A program made the position numbers and the translations under genes. Below the pieces are notes generated by a model. That model saw nothing but the letters and a program-made list of their open reading frames with translations, was not told the DNA's origin and searched no databases. A stretch of DNA of 64,000 nt from positions 372,001 to 436,000 of the forward strand of contig NZ_CANMNI010000003.1 in the NCBI RefSeq assembly GCF_947499215.1, read 5' to 3'. The stretch comes from an uncultured Pontibacter sp. GTDB taxonomy: Bacteria > Bacteroidota > Bacteroidia > Cytophagales > Hymenobacteraceae. This document shows, piece after piece, positions 1 through 6,152 of the stretch (the stretch's first letter is position 1; each line of letters starts with the position of its first letter).

Positions 1-418
1 TATTCCAAAGTGCATGACAAGCAACAATCTTATTTGCAGCCAAAATCTCGAATCCAAAATTTATTACTGCCTTTGTGGATTCTGTCATATATCCTTTGTT
101 TTGCTGTTCCGGATGTGTCCAGAATCCAATATTCCATATGTCTGGTTCGGCTTCACGTCTAATAGATATTTTTCCTACAAGAGAATCCTCATCTTTGTTA
201 ATTATTGTAAAACTATAAGCTGAATCTTCATTCCATGCCTTTTCAATATTTTCATAGACAGAAATTAATTCATCAGGAGTTTCAGGGGCATCCCACACCA
301 TACCATCGTTAAACCCTTCAAATCTCGTTGCAGAAAATACAAATGGAATATCATCAACTTTAGAAATTCGCAGAAGTAATCTTTCTGTTTCAATGGTAAA
401 TGTTTTAGATATCCTCAT
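1..418 (-). CDS. GNAT-family N-acetyltransferase (RimJ-like), partial at window edge
   Basis: I read this by translating the minus strand from the ATG at 416-418 to the window edge, which gives about 139 codons with no stop. It starts MRISKTFTIETERLLLR, the usual opening of RimJ/RimL-type GNAT proteins. Later come VGKISIRRE, WNIGFWTHPEQQNKGYMTE (the acetyl-CoA binding motif A with its Q/RxxGY core) and a following helix ending AANKIVACH. Members acetylate amino groups of small molecules or protein N-termini; the substrate here is unknown. The gene is AT-rich and is the last visible member of the cassette-like array, which suits a mobile cargo gene. The C-terminus lies outside the window. Confidence 0.85.
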   Translation of the reverse strand, partial: MRISKTFTIETERLLLRISKVDDIPFVFSATRFEGFNDGMVWDAPETPDELISVYENIEKAWNEDSAYSFTIINKDEDSLVGKISIRREAEPDIWNIGFWTHPEQQNKGYMTESTKAVINFGFEILAANKIVACHALWN

Positions 419-440
419 GTAATCGTAGTTATTGCAATAG

Positions 441-498
441 CCTACAACGGCTCTGCTATAAGGTGGCCTAGTTAACTTATAGCAGAGCCGTTGTGTTT
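441..498 (-). repeat. Cassette boundary site D, perfect 19-bp stem hairpin
   Basis: A perfect inverted repeat has arms at 444-462 and 476-494 and a 13-base loop. It lies between the 506-964 gene and the GNAT gene. Read on the minus strand it opens with AAACACAAC (490-498) and closes with GTTGTAGG (441-448). The opening copy is complementary to the closing end of site C (981-989), so it forms the far end of the 506-964 cassette. It could also act as a terminator. Its perfect stem is stronger than a typical integron attC site. Confidence 0.7.
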
Positions 499-505
499 TC
501 GTTTT

Positions 506-964
506 TTATTCAGTTCCAAACACTTTCCCATTTAGTGTGTGAGTACAACAATCACAGGATGGAGCCAAGTCTTTCGCACTTAGCTCAGGATTTGTTAGCT
601 GTAATTTACCATCATTGTCAATGTACATTCCTGAGAAATAGGTAGATTCTCCAACTCTGACAAAATCTTTTCTCTCATCTTCATTCAGAGCGACTATCCT
701 ATATATAGGTTCAGGTTTATCCAAACGAGATTTGGCTTCGCTTAGGACTTCCTCCCAATCATTCCCAACTTTTGACAATAGAAATTTGTAAAGAGGTGTA
801 TAATCAAGTCCTCTTTCTTTTTTACCATGCATTGAACCTTTGGTTTGCTCAATTGTCTCTCGTTTTTTGTTCCTCGAATTTTTGAAATCACCACCAAAAT
901 TATGGCGAACACCTCTTGCTCTTGTATTTACCTTTCTAAATAGGGGTGTTTTATCTCTATTCAT
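506..964 (-). CDS. Hypothetical protein with C-terminal CxCC motif
   Basis: This is a 152-residue soluble protein with no signal peptide. The N-terminal 45 residues are very basic (many K and R). The middle contains DYTPLYKFLLSKVGNDWEEV, and the C-terminus has SCDCCTHTLNGKVFG, a cysteine cluster (CxCC) that could bind metal. I do not recognise a named family. It is AT-rich compared with the chromosome to its right. It fills most of the roughly 500 bp between sites C and D, the size and layout of an integron-type gene cassette. Function unknown. Confidence 0.75.
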   Translation of the reverse strand: MNRDKTPLFRKVNTRARGVRHNFGGDFKNSRNKKRETIEQTKGSMHGKKERGLDYTPLYKFLLSKVGNDWEEVLSEAKSRLDKPEPIYRIVALNEDERKDFVRVGESTYFSGMYIDNDGKLQLTNPELSAKDLAPSCDCCTHTLNGKVFGTE

Positions 965-980
965 TTCTTTTTTCTAAATG

Positions 981-1047
981 AAACACAACGTCTTGGGCAG
1001 CTGGTGAGCGAGGCGTAGTCAAGCATAAGGGTTGAAATTTGTTAGGT
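981..1047 (-). repeat. Cassette boundary site C (attC-like, 67 bp)
   Basis: Read on the minus strand, the site opens with ACCTAAC (1041-1047), which fits the integron inverse-core consensus RYYYAAC. It closes with GTTGTGTTT (981-989). ACCTAAC is the exact complement of GTTAGGT at the closing end of site B, on the other side of the 1053-1517 gene. GTTGTGTTT is the complement of the opening of site D. The interior has only short dyads such as CAGCTG, so a folded attC structure is not obvious by eye. Confidence 0.55.
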
Positions 1048-1052
1048 GGCTG

Positions 1053-1517
1053 TTATTTTTTATGCTCATCCCACTCTTCTTTTGTAAAACCTTTAGAGCC
1101 AAATAAACCACCAGCTCCAAAATCACTGTCTCCGATGTCTGCTAATTCTCCTTGGAAGCCGCTACCAAGTATAAATTTTACAGTCAAACCAAACACTGTA
1201 GCTATTTCCAGAGCCTTACTTGTAGGATTAAAGGTTATCACGTCAATGAAGTGATTGTCTTTAAATTTGTCGTCTTCTCCTTCTAATACAATTTCTTTTA
1301 TTCCTGATAATTTGATTAGAGATGTTTTGCCGCCAAAGCTGGTGCTTGTCCAAAACAAGAATTTCTTCCTTTTTACATTCTTGAAGCACCGTCTTTCTAC
1401 TTCAATTTCAATCGGCTTATCTATACTTAAGTTTTCAAGGTCTTCAAACTTAACACTGGCGTCGAAGAGTAGATGGTTTAGACTCTCTAAATCTTCTAAG
1501 TCAATTTTATAAACCAT
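1053..1517 (-). CDS. Hypothetical protein (cassette cargo)
   Basis: From the ATG at 1515-1517 this is a 154-residue acidic soluble protein. A longer reading starts with GTG at 1533-1535, but that codon abuts boundary site B, so I prefer the ATG. The first half (YKIDLEDLESLNHLLFDASVKFEDLENL) looks helical and acidic. The middle has VERRCFKNVKRKKFLFWT, and the C-terminus is glycine-rich (DSDFGAGGLFGSKGF) before EEWDEHKK. No signal peptide or membrane segment is visible. I recognise no family. The gene occupies almost all of the segment between sites B and C and is AT-rich. Confidence 0.7.
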   Translation of the reverse strand: MVYKIDLEDLESLNHLLFDASVKFEDLENLSIDKPIEIEVERRCFKNVKRKKFLFWTSTSFGGKTSLIKLSGIKEIVLEGEDDKFKDNHFIDVITFNPTSKALEIATVFGLTVKFILGSGFQGELADIGDSDFGAGGLFGSKGFTKEEWDEHKK

Positions 1518-1536
1518 TTTATACGATTTTAACACT

Positions 1537-1606
1537 ACCTAACGGACTGGTGTAGACGATGTGCAAGGCTTTCAGCCACAGCATAGAGTATACACGTGGT
1601 TGTAAG
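1537..1606 (-). repeat. Cassette boundary site B (attC-like, 70 bp)
   Basis: On the minus strand the site runs from CTTACAAC (1599-1606) to GTTAGGT (1537-1543); the latter fits the integron core consensus GTTRRRY. The interior holds GGCTgaaAGCC and the spaced pair GTGTA/TACAC, giving an imperfect hairpin with unpaired bases, as expected for attC. CTTACAAC is the exact complement of GTTGTAAG at the other end of the 1617-2096 gene segment. Confidence 0.6.
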
Positions 1607-1616
1607 GAGTACTTTT

Positions 1617-2096
1617 CTATGCGTGGGGAAAGGTTCCAGTAGGATAAGTTCTTTTTTTTCTTGTTAACTGAAATTCCTTTTCCCGTTTTATGCCTGTATC
1701 CAAGTCCTGCAAATACACAGTAACTTTAAGTCTTTTATTATTATCGATGATATAACTTAGGTTCTTATTCTGAAACCAGAATGATTTAAGTTTACCTATG
1801 TGGACTAACTCTAAAGTGTCTCCTGTTTCAGCAAATAGCACTTTTACATCAAGTATTTCTACCTTTTTTTCTGACTTTATACCCTTTAAGTGATCGTAGT
1901 AACCTTTTCCATAAGTAATGGGAGTATAAGCACCAATTATCAAGTAATCTTCTCCTTTAGCCCCTTGCTTTGTGCATTTCAAAATAAAGCCTTCGTCTCG
2001 AACATATTCTTCCTTCTTATGATGATTGTAAGACACAGCGGTATGGAAGGAGCAAGAGCTACAGAAAAGTAAAACGATAATTACAATTTTCTTCAT
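1617..2096 (-). CDS. Hypothetical lipoprotein (cassette cargo)
   Basis: The 159-residue product starts MKKIVIIVLLFCSSC, a short basic and hydrophobic signal ending in a plausible lipobox with Cys15 as the lipid-attachment site. The mature part is lysine-rich with beta-type segments such as EDYLIIGAYTPITYGKGYYDHLKG and LKVTVYLQDLDTG. It probably sits in the periplasm or outer membrane. I recognise no domain. It is AT-rich and fills the segment between sites A and B, each end of which carries the complementary octamer GTTGTAAG/CTTACAAC. Confidence 0.75.
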   Translation of the reverse strand: MKKIVIIVLLFCSSCSFHTAVSYNHHKKEEYVRDEGFILKCTKQGAKGEDYLIIGAYTPITYGKGYYDHLKGIKSEKKVEILDVKVLFAETGDTLELVHIGKLKSFWFQNKNLSYIIDNNKRLKVTVYLQDLDTGIKREKEFQLTRKKRTYPTGTFPHA

Positions 2097-2104
2097 TTGT
2101 ATTT

Positions 2105-2167
2105 CTTACAACTATCTGCTAGCAGGAACACCTACTCCCACTATCTGCACTATGTGTGGAGTTTAAC
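2105..2167 (-). repeat. Cassette boundary site A at the array edge
   Basis: On the minus strand this 63-bp site runs from GTTAAAC (2161-2167, fits GTTRRRY) to GTTGTAAG (2105-2112). It contains GCAGATAG twice and the 10-bp palindrome CTGCTAGCAG. It separates mgsA (stop at 2176) from the first AT-rich gene and so marks the junction of the island with conserved chromosome. It differs from sites B-D in that its outer end reads as a core site rather than an inverse core site. Confidence 0.5.
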
Positions 2168-2175
2168 GGACCTTC

Positions 2176-2550
2176 CTATACCTCCTCACTCCGCACCAGC
2201 ACGATTAGATCAGCCGAAGCCTTATTCAACGCGATGGGGATATTATTAAGTACCGCCGTGCGGATAAGCGTCTGTATATCGTGTTCGTGGCCGTGTGGAG
2301 TTTCGACGTCGATGAAGAAAATTACCTTTTGGATTTGACCCTGCAGCAGGCGAGCGGCCAGCAGAATGTCACCGCCGCTGGGGCCGTGTCCGAAGGGCTC
2401 GATGTTCATGTCCAGCAGTTCGTTGATCAGCTTAGAAGTATTGGTGGTGCCTACCAATTTGTATTGCCGCAGCGCCTGTTGGTTTTCCTTTACCCAGTTG
2501 AGCAATTCGGTTTTTTTGTTATTGTGGGCAATCAGTGCAATGGTTGTCAT
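2176..2550 (-). CDS. mgsA: Methylglyoxal synthase
   Basis: MgsA converts dihydroxyacetone phosphate to methylglyoxal plus phosphate, a cytosolic bypass of lower glycolysis. The start at 2550 gives MTTIALIAHNNKK, matching the family N-terminus (IALIAHD). An in-frame ATG at 2625 would add 25 residues not expected in the family. Conserved parts visible are LVGTTNTSKLI, GHGPSGGD (phosphate-binding loop with the catalytic Asp) and VIFFIDVETPHGHEHDIQTL, then NIPIALNKASADLIV. The length of 124 residues is close to normal. It borders the cassette-like island. Confidence 0.9.
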   Translation of the reverse strand: MTTIALIAHNNKKTELLNWVKENQQALRQYKLVGTTNTSKLINELLDMNIEPFGHGPSGGDILLAARLLQGQIQKVIFFIDVETPHGHEHDIQTLIRTAVLNNIPIALNKASADLIVLVRSEEV

Positions 2551-2724
2551 AAGGTATGCTGTATAGCTTGTATCAGCAACGCCACAGTGCAGTTGCTGTT
2601 GAGCTAGTGAAGATAAGCTTTTCATCTTAATAATTTAAATGCATAACAGAAAGATCACGTGTCTCGTCAAAAGAGTGAGGCAGCTTACAGTGCCTGATGT
2701 TGGAGGACAGGCAAGAAAGCACAT

Positions 2725-3532
2725 ATGATAGTAGACAAAAAAGTACAGAAAGATTGCGCAGTGGCTGGCCCGTTACGGCTGTGTCTCCATCGGGATAGTG
2801 TATATACTGCTTGGCAGCATGGCGATTCTGTCACTGTTTGGTAGGTCTGAGGACGATGCCGATGAAGAGCGTGCATTGGATTATCTGCTCGAATACACAC
2901 TGGGGGAGGTGCTGGTCTGGGTAGTGCTGATCGGTATGGTCGGTTATATTGCTTGGCGGATATTCGAGGCCATAACGGACCCATACGAGTTTGGGAAAAA
3001 TCTGAAAGGTATAGGCAAAAGGATAGGCGTTGCCTTGAGTGGCGTAGGCTATGGACTTATCGCCTTTTCAGCCTACGAAGTGCTGACCGGAGGAGGAGGG
3101 AACAGTGAAGAGGAACAGCAACTCATGATCGCCAGAATACTGGCTTGGGGCGCGGGTCCATGGCTGATTGGGGCGGCTGGAGTGGTCACTATGCTGACTG
3201 GCTTGGTACAGTTCCAGTTCGTGATACAGGGAGCCTATAACAAGCGCCTAGATCTAGACGAACTAGAGCCGTATAAAAAGCGCATCATTCACATGCTGGC
3301 ATGGGCGGGATACTTTGCACGCGGCATTATCCTGCTCGTACTGGGTTATTTTCTGCTGCGAGGTGCTATCAAGCAAGACGAAAACGCGGTCGGAGATACC
3401 GATTCAGCTTTCGATTTTATAGGCGGCGGCATGGTGGGAGATACAGCCTTCTTTCTGGTGGCGGTAGGCACGATCTGCTATGGCTTTTTTATGTTTATCT
3501 TCAGTGTGTTTTATAAGTTTAGGAAAGGCTGA
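2725..3532 (+). CDS. DUF1206-family membrane protein, with apparent N-terminal frameshift
   Basis: The clear frame starts at a GTG at 2798 and gives 244 residues with about six membrane helices arranged as three related pairs, as in DUF1206 proteins. Upstream, the same frame still reads like family sequence (KIAQWLARYGCVSIGIVYILLG) back to a TAG at 2732-2734. An ATG at 2725 in another frame starts MIVDKKVQK. Removing one A near 2747-2750 would join the two into a normal protein of about 268 residues. The gene is therefore either frameshifted (real or an assembly error) or starts inside at GTG 2798. The function of DUF1206 is unknown. Confidence 0.75.
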
Positions 3533-3540
3533 TGGCAAGT

Positions 3541-4746
3541 TTATTCTTGCGCAAACACATCTGACAGGTTCTCCATGTACTTCTGCCCGGAACCGGTGTT
3601 GAGCAGGAGAATCTTTTCATCAGGTGAGATGCAGCCCGTATCGACCAGTTTGCGGGTGGCCATCCAGACGGCAGCACCCTCGGGCGCGACAAACAGGCCT
3701 TCGTTTGCGCCCAGTTCTTTCAGTCCGCTTATCATTTCGTTCTCGGAGATGCTGATAGCCGTACCACAGGATTCCTGAAGTGTTTGCAGCATCAACTGTT
3801 CACCCAGTGGTCGCGGCACGGCTAGTCCGTTGGCAATAGTGGGTTTACCTACGTAATTTTGGGCATTGGCCTGCCTGCCGTAAAAGGTCTCGACAAGTGG
3901 ACGGCAGTTTTCGGCCTGCACCGCTACCATGCGGGGCAGTATGGCGTTTTCCGGAAGCCAGCCTATCTTCTTCATTTCCTTGAAGGCTTTCCAGATTCCG
4001 ATCAGTCCGGTGCCGCCGCCAGCAGGGTATAGAATGACGTCGGGGAGCTTCCAGTTGCCTTGCTCGGCTATTTCATAGCCCATGGTTTTTTTTCCTTCGA
4101 TGCGGTAGGGCTCTTTCAGTGTCGACACGTCCAGCAGCTCGCCATTGCTGTTGAGTTCCTTTGCCTTGGCGGCGCAGTCGTTGATCAGACCATCCACCAA
4201 TACCACCTCAGCGCCATACCAGTAGCATTCTTCCCGAAAAGCCTTTGGCGTATGGCGCGGCATTACCACCACGGCACGCATACCTGCCTTGGCGCAATAG
4301 GCAGCCATTGCCACGCCGGCATTGCCAGCGGTTGGTACAATGCAGCCTTCCACACCATGTTCTTTGGCTTTCGAGATAGCCATGCTCAGTCCACGGGCCT
4401 TGAACGAGCCGGTCGGGTTCTGGCCTTCGTCCTTTAGCTGCAAAGAGCGCAATTCATATTTCTTTGCCAGATTAGCGAGTTGCAGAATCGGGGTATAGCC
4501 TTCGCCGAGGCTTACGATATTTTCTTCGTGCAGCACCGGCAACATTTCAAGGTAGCGCCACATGGTTCCTTCCCGGCTGTACAAAGCCTCTTTTTCAGGC
4601 ATTACATCAGGGGCATAGCCGGCCAGCAAAGGCAGGTGGCAACAAGGCGAAACGGTTTGTTTTTCGAATGCGTCGTAAGGGTTGCCACAACCGGAACAAG
4701 TCAGGGTGCTAAGGTGGCTCAAAAGGGAATGTGATGTTGTTTGCAT
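3541..4746 (-). CDS. thrC: Threonine synthase
   Basis: This PLP-dependent enzyme makes threonine from O-phosphohomoserine. The 401-residue product has an N-terminal zinc-ribbon-like segment (CSGCG...SPCC, residues 17-36), the PLP lysine in PTGSFKARG (Lys116), the TAGNAGVAMAAY phosphate loop, the PAGGGTGLIGIWKA cofactor loop, and NTGSGQKY near the C-terminus. Length and motifs fit the plant/archaeal-like type of threonine synthase. No thrA or thrB lies nearby. A LysR-type regulator gene lies 62 bp upstream on the same strand and may control it or be co-transcribed. Confidence 0.88.
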   Translation of the reverse strand: MQTTSHSLLSHLSTLTCSGCGNPYDAFEKQTVSPCCHLPLLAGYAPDVMPEKEALYSREGTMWRYLEMLPVLHEENIVSLGEGYTPILQLANLAKKYELRSLQLKDEGQNPTGSFKARGLSMAISKAKEHGVEGCIVPTAGNAGVAMAAYCAKAGMRAVVVMPRHTPKAFREECYWYGAEVVLVDGLINDCAAKAKELNSNGELLDVSTLKEPYRIEGKKTMGYEIAEQGNWKLPDVILYPAGGGTGLIGIWKAFKEMKKIGWLPENAILPRMVAVQAENCRPLVETFYGRQANAQNYVGKPTIANGLAVPRPLGEQLMLQTLQESCGTAISISENEMISGLKELGANEGLFVAPEGAAVWMATRKLVDTGCISPDEKILLLNTGSGQKYMENLSDVFAQE

Positions 4747-4808
4747 ATCCGTATTTACGGCAAATAGCCTCTCCGATATGACGAAACAAAATAGCTTTTA
4801 GGAATAGC

Positions 4809-5714
4809 TTATTCCGTTTTGGAATAATACCTTTTGGTAAACTGAATGAAATTTTTGTAAGGGAAATTGTTCTCTGTGCCCTTCCGTTGGATGAAATTGA
4901 AACTCCGCTTGATCGTGAGTCCCTGTATGGGCACCTGCACCAATTCACCGGACTGCAGCTCTTTGAGCACCGCCTGCCGGGGCAGGAAAGAAAGGCAGGT
5001 ATCGACTCGCACAAAATTCTTAAGAGCCTCTGTACCGCCCAGCCTTATCTTGATGGGCAGTTCGCCCAGCTTCACCTTTTTTTGCTCCAAGGCTTGCTCC
5101 AGAACGGCGAGCGTACCCGAACCGCGCTCGCGCAGGGCCAACGGAATGTCGTAGAGATCAGCTATTTCCAGTTGCTGTTTTTTAAGTGGGTTACGTGAAG
5201 AGCATACCGCGATGACCTCATCCGTCAGGAAAGGCATATAAGTGACGTTACTGACTTTGTTGACGCCCTCCACAATGCCTAGGTCAATTTCATGATCGAG
5301 CAGGGCCTTCAGAATATTCTCGCTGTTTCGGTTCTTGAGATCGAGCTGCACATTCGGGTTTTTCTGCAGGTATGCCGAGAGCACAGGCGGTAGGATGTAT
5401 AGTGAGATCGTGGTACTGGCGCCGAGCACCATGTTCACTTGCGGAGAGAAGTTCTCGCTCACCTGTTTGAAATCCTGATAAAGCTCGTGCTGCAACTGTT
5501 TAGCAACCAGCAATTTTTCATACAGCAGCTTGCCGGCAGGTGTCAGCACCACATTGTTTCCCAGCCGCTCAAAAAGCCCCGTCTTGTAATACTCCTCCAG
5601 CGCCTTGACATGCTTGCTGACCGCCGACTGGCTGATAAAGAGCGTCTGACTGGCTTTGGTGAAGCTCAGCAGCCGTGCCACTTCCATAAAAATCTCGTGC
5701 CTGTGAGAGAGCAT
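4809..5714 (-). CDS. LysR-family transcriptional regulator
   Basis: The start at the ATG 5712-5714 gives MLSHRHEIFMEVARLLSFTKASQTLFISQSAVSKHV..., a typical LysR helix-turn-helix in the first 60 residues. A TTG at 5738 would add eight residues and is less likely. The remainder is a periplasmic-binding-protein-like effector domain (LGASTTISLYILPPVLSAYLQ, LGIVEGV, LRERGSGT). The arrangement resembles CysL/CbbR-like members. It lies just upstream of thrC on the same strand; its target and ligand are not evident. Confidence 0.88.
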   Translation of the reverse strand: MLSHRHEIFMEVARLLSFTKASQTLFISQSAVSKHVKALEEYYKTGLFERLGNNVVLTPAGKLLYEKLLVAKQLQHELYQDFKQVSENFSPQVNMVLGASTTISLYILPPVLSAYLQKNPNVQLDLKNRNSENILKALLDHEIDLGIVEGVNKVSNVTYMPFLTDEVIAVCSSRNPLKKQQLEIADLYDIPLALRERGSGTLAVLEQALEQKKVKLGELPIKIRLGGTEALKNFVRVDTCLSFLPRQAVLKELQSGELVQVPIQGLTIKRSFNFIQRKGTENNFPYKNFIQFTKRYYSKTE

Positions 5715-5787
5715 ACCCGTCGTAATGTGTTTCTGCAAGTATAACGAAATGCATCGTGGTTTAGTAGTGGGGAAGGCGCAAAGAGGC

Positions 5788-6033
5788 TTAGCTCTGTTGC
5801 GCTATAATCTGTTTCACCAAGTCCTCATCCGACAAGGCCTCCATCCAATCTTTTGGCAGCTGCAAACGCACCGTCTGGGCGCCGCCGCTCGGGGTGCAGA
5901 CCACGGTCACATCGCCGTTTGTTTCTTCGGTCAGCTCAGCTGCCTTGTCTGCGTTTTCCTGTGATAAATTGCCATAGGCCTGCACGCAGGTCCAGTTAGT
6001 GTTTTCGCTGTCGGTAACTTCTCGTTGTGTCAT
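5788..6033 (-). CDS. Small hypothetical protein
   Basis: This is an 81-residue acidic soluble protein beginning MTQREVTDSENTNWTCVQAYG. It has no signal peptide or membrane segment. The composition is regular for a native gene (GC-rich, no rare-codon excess), and the pattern SQENADKAAELTEE followed by GDVTVVCTPSGGAQTVRLQLPKDW suggests a small alpha/beta fold. No family recognised. It stands alone between the LysR gene and the terminator of the glycan locus. Confidence 0.6.
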   Translation of the reverse strand: MTQREVTDSENTNWTCVQAYGNLSQENADKAAELTEETNGDVTVVCTPSGGAQTVRLQLPKDWMEALSDEDLVKQIIAQQS

Positions 6034-6087
6034 TATTCGTAATTTAAGGTATACCCTATACTCGTTTCTAGAAAAGAAGATGCCTTG

Positions 6088-6137
6088 AAACCAGAAAGCC
6101 CCGGCCTGATTTCCTTTAGGCCGGGGCTTTCTGGTTT
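6088..6137. terminator. Strong bidirectional terminator-like hairpin
   Basis: Two perfect 20-bp arms (6088-6107 and 6118-6137) with a GC-rich core and A/T ends form a stem-loop just downstream of the glycosidase gene at 6153. It most likely ends the long minus-strand glycan operon. Confidence 0.85.
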
Positions 6138-6152
6138 AGCTACTTAAGAGAT

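Noticed and set aside
14-223. 69-codon plus-strand frame at the left edge
   Set aside because: The opposite strand encodes a clear GNAT acetyltransferase across the same bases.
2105-2167. Possible attI site with a hidden integrase next to mgsA
   Set aside because: No integrase-like frame exists in 2176-6033 on either strand; site A is kept only as an array edge.
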